A DNA stretch of 64,000 bases from Epiperipatus broadwayi (GCA_028023455.1 JAQFVV010012477.1:863501-927500), one strand, 5' to 3'. Positions 35,195-47,068 are shown, numbered from the stretch's first letter. Numbers and translations: made by a program. The notes: generated by a model from the sequence alone, not told the origin.

Positions 35195-37324
35195 TGTAAC
35201 CGTGAACCTCTATATATACCCCGAGATTACGGGCTTCGAAACAAACATGACATAGCGTAAGGCTTTATTTTTTTTCTTACATCGACAGTTATTCACGATC
35301 CACATAAGGGGGCGCCAGATACGATTATTTAAGTTGATTTTAACTACTCGCATCACCTTACATCATGTCAAAACGATTTCGAAGTCTAATCCCACCCACT
35401 AGCTCAAAACTCCCAGCATGGACCAATAAGGTGTCTCAAGGTTGTTACATGTTTGTTTCTAAAATGACTCCTCCCGGAGAAGACGCATTGTCCGCTAATG
35501 AAAATCAGCAAGGTTTTCTAGTAAGTCGATCACGGCATAAAGATCGTTTATTGGTTATCACTGACCTATGAGGTTGTTCGCTTACGCCCCGAACACAAGG
35601 CTTACAAGTTCATCCCCCCGCTTTATTGTATATAACATAATTTATTGACGTTTACTTTGATTATAGACCCGCCCGCTCTTAAATCTATCTTAACTAAGGT
35701 GAAATAAGAAACATCGTGACTTACAGCACGATGGTGACATAATTAATAAAATAACTAAATGAAAATTAAAATTAACTAAATCTACTTCAAAGATAAGTTA
35801 TCAAAGAATAAATAACTACGGTTTTGATTGTGTGTGAAAAGATTTGAGATATGCTCGACTTGATTAGATATTGAACAAGTTTATTAAATATGAAAAGAAA
35901 ACATTATTAATTGATTTATTACAAAATATTATTAATTGATTTATTACCAAAACATTATTAATTGATTTATTACACACGCGCACATACATTCACGCCCACA
36001 GAGAACCATAAGTATTCATAACACAATTTGAATAACGAGAAAGTTCCTTTCTATTTGATAAATATATAATCTTTCCTTAGATTCACTTAAGTTCAAAGTT
36101 CATGTTTACAAAGTTCAGTAACAAAGATAAACTATCATGACGAGGAAAGTCTTAAGATTTATTTGAGTAAATTTATGTTGGTTAATTACGAGATTGCCTT
36201 CCGAGTTTATTAATTGAGTGAGTGAACAGAATAAAAAAACATATTTACCTAGGATTTGTCTTGGTTGCAACGAAGGTCGATTGGTCTGGACGAGTTTGGG
36301 TGTTTCACGGAACATTTCTTTTATTAGGAGCATTCACTTAACGCGACGATGTTATCAGAATTTCATAGCTTCGGAGATATTTCAGTAGCGGAGCGCCGAT
36401 CAGTCACTGAAGGGTTTATTAGCCCCTCATGACAGTCGACGCTCTTGGTATTAATTTCATGATGATCATTTTAAATATTGAGGAATAACCAAGCTAATTC
36501 AGAACAATTCTAATTTTAAATAAAAGCATAAGCATCGGAATAAATGAGCAGGTGGTAATTCAGCGTACTGAGAATTGGAAAATAAAAAATCACAATAATG
36601 AGAATGTATCAATCGAACTGAATCGAATCGAACTGCATTCAACCAATTTAACCAAATTAACCAAAAATTAATCAATGAATAGGTTTTGACTAGTATTTAT
36701 AAAGGTTGATCCTTATCTTGGGATCCAATCTACCCCCATAGTTCCCTGTTCTTGGAGTTGTCGTTCAGGTCCGTGTTTGAGGTACCTGCTCACTCACTCT
36801 TTGTGCTAAAGGCAATATTTATTTTGGGACAATCTCATTTTGCAATCTCACTCAACCAACCTTATTCCTTCACACCTCGAAGGCATGCGTGTGTGCGTGT
36901 GCTTTACTAGAACAATACAAGTTATTTTAAATTTAGAAGTCGAGCATTTATCTTTTCCTCAAATCTTTTCTATAAGTTTTATTCTAGTTAAAATTATATT
37001 TCTAAAATAAACATTTTTTAATTCCCCGTGGTGATTTTGATTGATAATTATTTTTATTATTTTAGGAGTGCATATTATATTTTATTATTTAGGAAAGCAA
37101 ATTATTTTTTGTTATTATTTTTATTATCTAAAGGCTTTAATCATTTAATTAGACGTTTTACCGTCTGCATTTTATCAATGTGTTTTATAAATGTATTTAT
37201 GAGAGAAAGAAAACTATTACTAATTACGAAAATAAAGTTACGAGTGTTTTATGTTGCTTGCTGGTGTGTGTGTGTTTATCGATGTATCCTAGATTTAATA
37301 TTGATGTAACGCTGTCTCGTTACA
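35195..37324 (-). mobile_element. LTR-like unit, complete right arm (2,130 bp)
   Basis: Bounded by TGTAACCGTGAACCTC at 35,195 and CGCTGTCTCGTTACA ending at 37,324, i.e. short inverted TGTAAC/GTTACA termini as in many Gypsy-type LTRs. TATATATA sits 16 bp from the 35,195 end. It contains three copies of a 26-bp repeat (about 35,898-35,975). ORFs of 72 and 93 codons are shared with the left arm, but this only reflects the duplication. No short target duplication is seen directly at its ends; instead the 143-bp direct repeat starts right at 37,324. Confidence 0.6.
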
Positions 37325-37466
37325 ATATATATATTAAATTTTAAAAAAATATTTTTCTGGTATACATAAAAAAGTTTTGGGTGGGATAAATATATAAACA
37401 TGATAGCATGGCAATAACAAATAAAAATATTTATTTCTTTTTATTAAAAGAAAATCAATTGAAAAA
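37324..37466. repeat. Right ~143-bp direct repeat flanking the LTR palindrome
   Basis: Second copy of 31,827-31,971, directly abutting the end of the right LTR-like unit and continuing into unique DNA (GCCTGTTGTTTAAAAACC). Confidence 0.85.
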
Positions 37467-38363
37467 GCCTGTTGTTTAAAAACCTTTATAAATAATTGTT
37501 TTGTTTTGATTGTCCAAGAACAGAAAGAATTTCAGAAGAACAATCATAATTCAAATAAGTTTCATTAAGGCAATGTTCAGAATTTTGAATAAATAGTCAA
37601 TTGTTCTTGGGCTAGTTGAATGGAGATCAAGCAGTTCTTAGAAATATTTATGCTTGGATGATTCTAATAGATATCAATGACTATTCCCTAAAGTTTCCTT
37701 CTCATTTCAGTATATTTCTGTTACTTTCATAGGGGCAATGATTTTTTTTTTTTAATGTCCTTATTTATATAGTGTAAATATTACAGGAATGACTTCTATT
37801 CTCACGTTTGTGATTTTTTTTTAATGGAAAGGAAGAGAAGGAATAAAAAAAAAAACAAACAACCCCCCCTCATTTTTTATTGATTTTTTTAGCCCAACAT
37901 TTTTTTTTAAAAAATCAACAATTTGAGATTTTTGAAATTGTAGGCAAACAAGACATGCTAACCTTATGTAGGTTATTTTTAAAAAAAAGTAAAATATTTT
38001 AAGGTAGTAAATATCCCCCAGGAATATCCATATTTATGTCAGCATTACTATGACATTTTTGAATATTTTTGTGATGTATTATGCTATTGTCTTCATCTAG
38101 TGCCATACACATACACACATTTTGCAAACAATTTAGAACTGCCAGGCATGAAATAAATGTTAATTTTACACTTGTTTTTAATATCATAGAATAATTTCTT
38201 ACATATATTGCATAAGTTATTACTATAAAATAACTCCAATTTACAATAGAAATATTTGTTAAGTACGTATCTGTGTATAAAAATTAATATTACAGTTAAA
38301 TATTTATTATTAATATGGTTGATTTATGTTCATGATTCTCTTGTTATTTCATTACTTATTTGA
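37467..38363. other. A+T-rich stretch, no gene seen
   Basis: Contains a C-run and T-tracts near 37,740-37,905. No motif or repeat relationship was recognised. Confidence 0.5.
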
Positions 38364-38820
38364 TATATAGGGTATATGAGCACAGACTTTCACACAACCC
38401 ACCGCTCTCCACTCTATCTCATAACACTGATATACCTAAACACATATATATTGAAAAGATAAATAATCACCAATATATGTATTTCATGCTAAAACAGCAA
38501 TCATCAGTTGGTCCAAATTATCATCTCTACACATATATGCACTAAGTGCTCGGATACATATTAAGAGAGCCAATCTTCATGCTTTAATGGGCAGGCTTCA
38601 CTCAACTCCACACTTCAACTCTTCAATCATCCATCCAATTGAAAATCTGATGATGGAATGTTCAAAGGCCACCCCGAGGCTGAGATTCTCATCACACCCT
38701 TTTGTTGACTTAAAGTCAATCTGACCCCTCATGTACAGGATATAATCCATTTAATACATATACAAGAGAGGGGAAGACATCTCTACTATGTAATAACTGA
38801 AATACAGGCTTGACTAATTC
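38364..38820 (-). mobile_element. Hammerhead-bearing repeat, copy 2 (inverted)
   Basis: Inverse copy of 24,900-25,405. The TIR-like GGGTATATGAGCACAGAC at 38,368 matches the 6.8-kb hairpin arm. The body shares CTGACCCCTCATGTACAG, CACCAATATATGTAT and TGAAATACAGGC. The far TIR is missing. The minus strand carries a hammerhead with all core bases intact (38,462-38,522). No ORF. Confidence 0.6.
38462..38522 (-). ncRNA. Type I hammerhead ribozyme motif, core intact
   Basis: Minus strand, 61 nt. Outer stem I GATAAT with ATTATT, internal loop TTGGA opposite TG, inner stem I CCAA with TTGG, core CTGATGA, stem II TGCT GTTTT AGCA, core GAAA, stem III ATA/TAT with a 2-nt loop, cleavage triplet ATA. Stem II and outer stem I differ in sequence from the 25-kb copy but pair in both. 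Predicted cleavage lies just before the TTGG strand of stem I. Confidence 0.7.
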
Positions 38821-39254
38821 ATTTACACTTAAGTATAAACAATTCAAAAAAATACTTTATTTTATCTTTTTATAAAATGTAAAAGTTTTAAAATAATACA
38901 AACTTACATGAGAATTGAAAATAGACACAAGAAAACAATTTTTAATCATAATATAAAATCTCAAATAAAAAATATAATAAATATTTAAGTATATGATAAT
39001 TAATATTATATTTTGTTAAGAAAAACTATAGTCAGATGTTAACAAGATAGTAACCAAGGAATAAAACAAACAGGTAATACTTCTTTGCATTTAAAGTGAA
39101 TAAATGGAAAGAAACATTAATAGTTTGCTATTTTCATTTATTACTGTACTGATAAAATCTGATTGTGGTTTTTTAAAACAAAAGGTTACAAATATTTCTA
39201 TATGTTTAAAAATACTTCATCAATTATAATCTGTTAAATATAATTAAAATATAA
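38821..39254. other. A+T-rich stretch, no gene seen
   Basis: No motif, ORF or repeat copy was recognised between the hammerhead repeat and the open frame that begins at 39,255. Confidence 0.5.
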
Positions 39255-39746
39255 CAGACTCAAATCTCAAAAGAAAATTTCCAGCTCTCAAACAATAAAA
39301 AAACACTTTATCTTTCAAGCTTAGATTCTTTCAAGCAAGAAAATCATATTGAACATAATTGCCAAAGATCACAAACAGCAGCAACATCACCTTATTCAAA
39401 CTCAAAGAATATAGGCAATCTGCAGCAAGACAGGTCACCCATAACCACTGCAGTCTTAACTGGCAAACCAAAGATATTGAATAACCAATCCAAAGAGGAC
39501 ATAAGCCACAGCAACAATGGCACTGATGTGGAGTCAGACATAGAGCTGAGATTCACTAACATAGCAAACCACAAAAGGAAATCTAATAGAATTTTTAAGA
39601 ATAGCTCAGAAGAAAAAGAACTAACATCATACTCAAAAGAAAAACTGAATTATTCTAAAAGTCTAAACCTACCCCTTCATACAAAAACAAACCAATCACG
39701 AAAAAAAAACACAAAATCAACCATACTACTACTAGATCTCAACTAA
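39255..39746 (+). pseudogene. Open frame of 163 codons, Ser/Asn/Lys-rich, unassigned
   Basis: The frame is open from the stop at 39,252 to a TAA at 39,744-39,746 with no ATG near its start, so any product is partial. It contains QQDRSPITTAVLTGKPK and SDIELRFTNIANHKRKSNRI, hydrophilic and disordered-looking. Codon composition is less A/T-driven than chance ORFs nearby. It could be the N-terminal region of the Penelope-like protein starting 0.4 kb downstream or a LINE ORF1 piece. I see no diagnostic motif. Confidence 0.3.
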
Positions 39747-40171
39747 TCATATTTATAAATGATCTAAAAAATCAACCGTGCCTCAAAATTTCTTATAGAA
39801 AACACCTGGAATCTCTTCCAACTTCCCAAACATGCATATCCAAGTATGAATAACTAATTGTTCCAGCAGGCTTAGAGTAACTTTCATAACAGACCAAATT
39901 TGATAAGGTTTCCTGGTTTTCTCATTGTGTAACAAAATGTAATAAATTTAACAATATATAAATTTTATAATATATATATATAACATTTAACTTCTGGTGG
40001 TAGATTTAATTATATATGTATATATTTACTGTAATACGCAATCTCTCTTTGAAATGTAGTGACATAATTTAAAGAAAAAATCCTTTTTGAAAGCAGGAAA
40101 TCAATAACAATTTGCTATTGTGAGATTTTATTAATAAATTATTAATAAATCGTCTATTGAAACAGTGATAA

Positions 40172-41527
40172 AAAAATAAAATAATCCCTCATGAAAAATC
40201 TCGTGTCTGTCCAAAATTTTATGGTCTTCCAAAAGTTCATAAACTAAATACCCCCCTTCATCCAATAGAAAGTGCAATAGGATCTCCAATTCATATTTTA
40301 GCTAGATATTTATCGGATTTCATTAAACCTACAATCTCATCTATTAAATCATATATTAAAAACTCTCTTCATTTTATTTCTGTTTTAAAAAGTTTAAAAA
40401 TTAATGCTAATGGCATTCTGGTCAGTTTTGATGTCGTGTCTTTGTTTACAAAAATTCCAATTGATGAAGCTTTAAATATAATCTCACAACGTTGCAATTT
40501 ACCTGACCATATTATTGCTTTGATTAAATATTGTCTCTTGAACACATTTTGTATACAATGGACAGCATTACAAACAAGTTTTTGGTACTCCTATGGGCTC
40601 ACCTATCTCAGGAATAATAGCTGATTTATTCATGGAAAATATAGAAACTTCTGCTTTAGAATCATCATCTTTAAAACATCTCATTTGGCTCAGATACATA
40701 GATGACACTTTTGTCATATGGCAACATGAAAAAAATAAATTAGATGATTTTTGACTTACATTTAAATAATATGCATCCTCATATTAAATTTACAATGGAG
40801 ACAGAGTCTGATGAAAAACTGCCTTTTCTTGATGTTCTAGTTACCAGAACACCAAATAGTTTATCTTTTTTGATTTACAGAAAAAATACACACAGAGACA
40901 GATTTCCATTCTCATCATCACCCAACTCAGATAGTTTCTGTAGCCAAAACACTTTTAAATAGAGCAATTAACCTTTCAGATAATTCACATCTGAAATAAA
41001 AAATAAATCATATTAATAGTGTTTTATTAGCAAATAGTTATAATTATAAATTTATAAAAAGCCTTATTTCAAGCCCAAAATGGACAAAATAGGAAACAAA
41101 AAGATGATAAATCAGCTATTAGGATGTTCCATATGTAAAAGGAACTACAGACAGTATTGGATGTATATTAAAATGCTAAAATATAGATACAGCATTTTCT
41201 ACTCATCAAAAGATCAGTAATATAATAACCAAGTCTAAGGATTCAATCGCTCTTGAATCTCATGGTGTTTATCAAATCTCATGTAAAAACTGTGAAGCTT
41301 ATTACATAGGTATGAGTAATCATCACATCAGTGTTAGGAGAGATGAGCATGCTAATGCAGTTAAACAACACTCATCAACAGCAGCACTCTCACTCCATAC
41401 TATAGATTCAGGTCATAAAATTAATTTTTCTAGTACCAGAATCATATCCAGATGTGATAATCTCTACCAGTGCAAAATTAGAGAAGCCATTGAGATACTT
41501 AAAAGGACAAATTGTATCAATAAGTGA
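40172..41527 (+). pseudogene. Penelope-like element: reverse transcriptase plus GIY-YIG nuclease
   Basis: Order of motifs: PKFYGLPKVHK (40,211-40,243, diagnostic of Penelope-like RTs), VSFDVVSLFTKIPIDEAL (40,420-40,470, catalytic Asp), frameshift near 40,550, FGTPMGSPISGIIAD (40,580-40,624), LRYIDDTFVIW (40,690-40,723, catalytic DD), a shift near 40,752, then IKFTMETESDEKLPFLDVLV (40,786-40,848), a shift near 40,910 and AKTLLNRAINLS. The GIY-YIG domain is intact in frame at 41,250-41,527: GVYQISCKNCEAYYIG, VRRDEH helix, REAIEIL with the catalytic Glu. At least three frameshifts or stops make it non-functional. Penelope-like elements copy by RT and cleave target DNA with the GIY-YIG domain. 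Confidence 0.85.
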
Positions 41528-41674
41528 GATAATACATACAAACTTCCTCCCATTTGGAAATATTTTTTTAAAAATTATTCTTAAATTTAATATTTTTGTG
41601 ATGGAACTTTAATGTTTTTTCAAATCAGTGATTGTAGCACATCTACAATTGTCTTTCTACCTTTTACCACCCAG

Positions 41675-41707
41675 TGGATGACTTGTGTGACCAAGTCGAA
41701 ACGTCGG
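41675..41707 (+). ncRNA. Hammerhead-like block 3' of the Penelope-like ORF (degenerate)
   Basis: Just after the GIY-YIG ORF: GGATGACTTG, loop TGTGAC, CAAGTCGAAACGTCGG. The 6-bp stem, GAAAC box and GTC triplet are as expected for Penelope hammerheads, but the first core box reads TGGATGA rather than CTGANGA and stem I is poor. Hammerheads in the terminal repeats of Penelope-like elements are established; this one would be inactive if real. Confidence 0.35.
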
Positions 41708-41771
41708 AATATCAATATTTAAATTTTTTTAACACTGGATGAACCCGCAAAATATGTCTTTTATATATATA

Positions 41772-41850
41772 TCATTAAAAACAGTCAACATTTAGACAAT
41801 CCAATATCAATAACAATGAATAATTTGAAACTGTTGTCAAGCAACATTAA
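41772..41850. mobile_element. TIR element fragment (CAGTCAAC family)
   Basis: TCATTAAAAACAGTCAAC then ATTTAGACAATCCAATATCA, next to a TA run (41,762-41,772). Only the left end and about 60 bp of body (GAAACTGTTGTCAAGCAAC) are recognisable. Confidence 0.5.
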
Positions 41851-43305
41851 ATCAGTCCACATAGTTGAGAAATTTAACTCTTCCCACTATGAAAAAAATA
41901 TAAAATATATTAGAGCTCATATTGTAAAATGGCCATACTCAAAATGATCATTTCTAGGCTGGCTATTTTGAAATAAAGGTTCTAATATATTAATATATTT
42001 ATTTTACAGACGGATGGAGCTGAAAATTTTAACCATGTGAGGTGATGTAATATTTGAATATTTATTTCAGTTTTGCATTAAGCACTGGGATTAATATAAA
42101 CATATATTTATTGTAATTCTTTACCTCTATATGTAAACTAGAGAGAGTATTTAAAGAATAATGTCACTTATTAATGCAAAAAAGTTAAAACAATATAAAA
42201 ATTTTATTGGATAATATCTCATTAGCATTTGACTATTGTTTTTTTTTAAATTAATATAATGGACATTTCCACATATTTAAAATTATTTAATCTATTGCAT
42301 TCATTAAAAATTTTCAATTATATATATATATAAAGATACTTACAAATCAATATCTTTTTAACAAATTTATGATTATTCAAAATTATCTATCATCTATTAG
42401 AATTTTTTTTTTATTAATGTGATGTTTTTTATACACTCAGTGTTGGATATCTTCGTTATATATATATAAAATATATATATATAATATAGTTAAACTAAAG
42501 TCTGTTTGAACATTGTAATTTCTTATTCTAGTAAACACATAGACATATTCAGTTAAAATATTTAATTGTTCATTTTTATTATTTATTACTTTTTCACATT
42601 TAATTTGTATGCACTCATGATATAGTTATTCATATGCCGTTTGAATAACCTGCATCTGAATTTAAACTGAGCAAAGTTTAAAGTATTTTTAGGATATAAC
42701 TAGATATTAGTTTTTCAAACATTTGGACCACAGTTGGTAAATAAAAATCAATTATTTTTTCTTAGAGAAAAAACAAAGTTAATCAATCAGTCATCAGCTT
42801 GCAATTGTCAAAACTTGCTTAGTAATGGTTGTTTTTATTCCACTATTATTTTGGAGGAGCATTAACTAAAAGCAAAAATATATAAATATTCAACATCTAA
42901 GGATTGATCTAATTAATGCAACACTTATAGTACCAAAGTTGTCAATATAATAAGTGCACATCAGTAATTTTTATGTCAAACCCCTATATGAATACTAGAC
43001 CAGACAGTACCATTAAATATTATGAAATTGAAATCAGTTTTGAATTTTATGTTGTCTCATTTACTTTCCGATATAATATAATTTACAAAAACAGAGTAAA
43101 TTGCAATTTATTTCAATAATCATGTAAACTTACAAAAAATTATCATATATGGCTGATTATATATATATATTAAATAGAACTAAATAATATATAATATCAG
43201 TTAAAGATAAACTTCTAATTTTTATGTATTAATAAACTTAATACAATGTCTTTCAATCTCAATAAAATGAATGACAATGAATAATCTTTTGTCATTGTCC
43301 AAGCT
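41851..43305. other. A+T-rich stretch, no gene seen
   Basis: TA runs near 42,320, 42,458-42,486 and 43,160. No coding or repeat signal was recognised. Confidence 0.5.
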
Positions 43306-43572
<267 letters not shown>

Positions 43573-43796
43573 CGCGGTCCTGCTGTACCTTTAGTTAGCC
43601 GAAGTAGATAAACGTTTCCAACAAAAGTATAAAAAAATACTGAATTGTCAAAAAACAGTTGCTTAAAACTTCACTTGAAGATAAATAATATTCACACCTA
43701 TCAAGGAAAACGGACTTTTTACTCACAAAGTAGGTGATTTATTGCTTATAACTTTTAATTTTTCTAAGCGCTATTCAGACGCTAGATATTGTCAAT

Positions 43797-44732
43797 ATGG
43801 TGTCCACATCAGAATCCAAGATAAAGTTTGGCGTGAATCAGACTTCACGAATATATAGCAACATTAGAGCACAGACAACATATGCGAACATAGCTGAATT
43901 TAATTTGCAAAACGCAAAACAAAACCCAAGATTTAGAAGGGCCAATCAGGATGACCTGAATGAAGTAAATGATATAAATATGAATCAATATGATGCCGAT
44001 GTGCCTTTACAAAACGTTTGGTTAAAAGAAGAAGTGCAAGAGATAAATAGCAGATTTAATGAAACCATACCGAAAAAAATATTCATGTCATTTAAGAGAT
44101 TTTTTTCAAATAAATCAATCGTCTTAGCAGCAACAGATAGAAATCTCTCTCTCTACAAGTTTCCAAAGGAAATACTATATAAAGAGTTATCTAACAACAA
44201 AATGTGGAGCTCAGTTTCAACCATAGGAGAGCATACCAACTCAAGATATCTGGTGGTAGAATTCATTAATGAAACGCAATGTACAGATTTTCAAGAAAAA
44301 ATTAATTCTTTAGAAAATTATGTTCTTGTGATTGTAGATAGAGAGATGCAAAACTATCACACTGGCATTATTAAAAATACATATTTTGGGTATAATATAC
44401 ACGATTTCACAAAATTAATGAAACCCTTTGGGCAACCGATATACATGAAGCCAATATATCACTCAGACACGCCTACACTAGTTTATTCAAACAGCTTTTA
44501 TTTCAAGATCAAAATGAATGAAGGCATAAGACCTGAAGACATCCCAAGCATAATAATGGATCAGGAAGCAATACTGACTATACAAATTAAAGGGCTTAGG
44601 CCACAATGTTTTGTGTGTGGCAGTAGAGATCAAGTGGCAATAGACTGTGGAAGAAAGCACAACAGCAATGACCAGTCAACAGCTAAAACAGAGCAAATAT
44701 TAATTAAAAAATACACAACAGAGCAACTGTAA
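43797..44732 (+). CDS. LINE A ORF1, N-terminal and RNA-binding part
   Basis: 311 codons, ATG 227 bp after the element start. Homologous to LINE B ORF1 throughout: FMSFKRFFSNKSIVLAATDR near residues 97-116, SLYKFPKEILYKE, a conserved block with TGIIKNTYFGY near 190-200, and a C-terminal zinc knuckle CFVCGSRDQVAIDC near 272-285. The knuckle has Gln where the CCHC histidine belongs (LINE B has His). ORF1 proteins of this type bind the element RNA. The frame ends shortly after the knuckle, whereas LINE B continues ~200 residues, so this is a premature stop. Confidence 0.75.
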   Translation: MVSTSESKIKFGVNQTSRIYSNIRAQTTYANIAEFNLQNAKQNPRFRRANQDDLNEVNDINMNQYDADVPLQNVWLKEEVQEINSRFNETIPKKIFMSFKRFFSNKSIVLAATDRNLSLYKFPKEILYKELSNNKMWSSVSTIGEHTNSRYLVVEFINETQCTDFQEKINSLENYVLVIVDREMQNYHTGIIKNTYFGYNIHDFTKLMKPFGQPIYMKPIYHSDTPTLVYSNSFYFKIKMNEGIRPEDIPSIIMDQEAILTIQIKGLRPQCFVCGSRDQVAIDCGRKHNSNDQSTAKTEQILIKKYTTEQL

Positions 44733-44801
44733 GATCAAGCAAACCCAGACAAGAAGATAGAAAATCTCAAACACCCAGAGACTGGCCGAGAAATAAATGC
44801 C

Positions 44802-46051
44802 ATGCAAAAAAATAAAAAAAAATGGGCAGAAATGACAGGTAAAGAATATACAAAGGAAGGAACAGAAAATCAGACAAGGTCAGATAAGAAGAGAAAATAC
44901 GCGAAACATGAAGAGTGTGACCAAGAGATGGGTGACGTGCAAAAAAATTATAAACAAATAGATGACATACAAAGAAATATGAAGCAAAGTTTGCTGAAAG
45001 TTGCTGATCAGTCAGTACTATCACAGCTGTTTGAGGAGACAAACTAACCACTGAAAAAGAAGGCAAAAGAATTGAAGTCACTTTAAAACAGATAAAGCCT
45101 CATCAAAAAAAACAATCAAAAAAAGGAAATCAAGATAACAATCAAAGACCGGGATCTTAGACTGGAATAGAAGATACACCTGATGAACACCAAAGATCAA
45201 AAATATATAGAGACAGTATGCAAAAAAATAATAAAAAATGTGGAGAAATAACCCAACCAGATGAAGAAGATATAATCGAAGCCACAGAAAATAAAACAAG
45301 CACAGACAAGAAACTAAAACACACCAAATGCATTGAGGGCAACCCAGAACTAGATGATGTAAAAGGGAAAAATAAGGAACTGGATGGCATACAACATAAT
45401 AAACAAAGTAAGCAAAAAACAGATAAAGAAGATACAATGGAAGTGATGGAAAACAAGAACATAAAATGCATCAAACACATTGAGGCTGACCATGAACTAG
45501 TTGGTTTAAAAGTGGAAAGTAAGCCACTGGACAACATACAAAATAATAATAATCAAAGTAAGCTTAAAATGGTACTCCAGGAAAGGCCAGCTCAGCTCTA
45601 TGAGCAAGAGAGATTAAACAATAAAAAAGAGGATAAGAGAATCACAGCAAAGGTAAGCCATATGAAATGTGACCAACAAAATCAGTCAAAGAGTGCGGAT
45701 AAGGACTACATGCAAATTATGGCACTCAAGACTGAAACTGAAGATGTAACTCATGTAGATAGAAGATGCAAAATTTCTACCAAAGTCATACCATGGCCAA
45801 CAATTATTAAGAAAACATCTGCTGAAATGATGGAGGCTATTACTCCAGATCTGCCTACCGAAATAGAAATCCACACTGAAGATAGGCGCAAACCAAGGCA
45901 TCCACCAAAACAAGATAGAAGATATAAAAAGGTGAGAATTGACCAAGAAAATCCTCACAGTGAGCAGGAAATATATAATTGGGCTGTAGCAGTGGATGAA
46001 GAAAGTGGCCTGGTGTTTCAAGATGCAGTGGAAATCGGGGAAGAAAAGTAG
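44802..46051 (+). pseudogene. LINE A ORF1, C-terminal part, frame-broken and repeat-expanded
   Basis: Open segments at 44,802-45,047 and 45,218-46,051. The end aligns with the LINE B ORF1 C-terminus: TIIKKTSAEMMEAITPDLPT against IIINKTSTDILESLTPCLPP. The middle is longer than in LINE B and contains about three diverged copies of a hydrophilic unit: EECDQEMGDVQKNYKQIDDI near 44,909, EGNPELDDVKGKNKELDGI near 45,333, EADHELVGLKVESKPLDNI near 45,481, each followed by Q-x-N-x(2-3)-Q-S. It is very Lys/Glu/Asp/Asn rich. Confidence 0.65.
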
Positions 46052-46097
46052 GAAGACATGAATTCCTAAACTCAAAAGAAAAAAAAAATTATTAATA

Positions 46098-46588
46098 AAA
46101 CTTAAAATTGCTGTTTTAAATGTCAGAGGACTTAATGTAATCAATAAAAATTTCAAAGTCACAAATTGGATAAATCAAATCCGAGCCCATATAACAGGAT
46201 TATTAGTAACAAAGATATATGCAGGCTCAGCAATAAATCCAGCTACCTGCCTGAGGGGCCAGGGATTCTCTGCATGTTCCAGAGATTCATCCTCCCCTTC
46301 TACAGGAACTGGAAAAGTAATTGCTCAAGATTGCCCTTTTGAAAATTTCAAAATATTTTACATTGATTCAAACCTTCTAATAATAACACTGACTCAAAAA
46401 TAATTACAATGAATATAGTGCTTGTATATATGCCAGTAGAAAAGCCAAGAGATAGAATCTATAATTTATAATATAAATTCAATTCTTGCCATGAATGCAA
46501 GCCCCACTGTTCTGGTTGGGAACTGCAACTCATCTTATGAAGAACTTATACAGAAATTACTCCTATTGGACAATAATGTGATTAATTA
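46098..46588 (+). pseudogene. LINE A ORF2, truncated AP-type endonuclease
   Basis: KLKIAVLNVRGLNVINKNF at the start matches KLKITAFNIRGLNSVNKIH of LINE B; then ITGLLVTKIYAGSAINPAT (catalytic Glu of LLETK replaced by Val) and RDSSSPSTGTG. Stops occur near 46,400. VLVGNCNSSYEELIQKLLLL near 46,510-46,570 matches ILIGDFNMKYQEFILKWL with the catalytic Asp-Phe-Asn changed to Asn-Cys-Asn. The rest of ORF2 is absent. Not functional. Confidence 0.7.
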
Positions 46589-46742
46589 ACATTCCTAAAG
46601 TAGATACACTCGTGTAAAATTACCCATATAGATATGTACTTTTTTAAAAATGAATATGGTAGCACTTGAAATTGAACTGACAATAATAAGATTCAATATG
46701 TATCTTGCTATGGCATTGTAATACTATGTAACTAAAAGGATC

Positions 46743-46748
46743 AATAAA
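46743..46748 (+). promoter_or_regulatory. AATAAA signal at LINE A 3' end
   Basis: AATAAA lies about 20 bp before the TAA-type tail, the same placement as in LINE B (52,060-52,065). Confidence 0.6.
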
Positions 46749-46767
46749 GTTTACTATTGTTGAAACT

Positions 46768-46778
46768 TAATAAGAATA

Positions 46779-46816
<38 letters not shown>

Positions 46817-46836
46817 AATAATAATAATAATAATGA
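46768..46836. repeat. TAA/TGA array between LINE A and LINE B
   Basis: TAATAAG, then about 13 TGA units (46,778-46,815), then TAA units to the start of LINE B. It is both the 3' tail of A and the 5' target of B. The TGA block is probably a mutated and re-expanded TAA stretch. Confidence 0.9.
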
Positions 46837-47068
46837 TTACCGCAGAAAATCCTGATAGTGCCGGTAAGTAATATTAAAGTAGTTGGGTTTCAAACCCCCA
46901 AAAATCTAATAATAACGCCACAATTTAAAATCAAACAAATATAGATAATTTCATAAAATAAAAATAAATATTTTTGAAACTATAATTAATGAAAATCATA
47001 AACTAGCTCAAGAATATCATAAAAAAACACTTACGTTACCAAAAATTTCTTTGTTTTTATAAAAAAAA

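Noticed and set aside
36115-37309. 72- and 93-codon ORFs with exact twins at 33,512-33,730 and 32,536-32,817
   Set aside because: Their conservation is explained by the recent palindrome; composition is low-complexity and hydrophobic with no family signal.
44767-46162. Minus-strand ORFs of 104-158 codons opposite LINE A ORF1
   Set aside because: Shadows of the plus-strand Lys/Glu-rich ORF; they read as hydrophobic strings and have no homology pattern.
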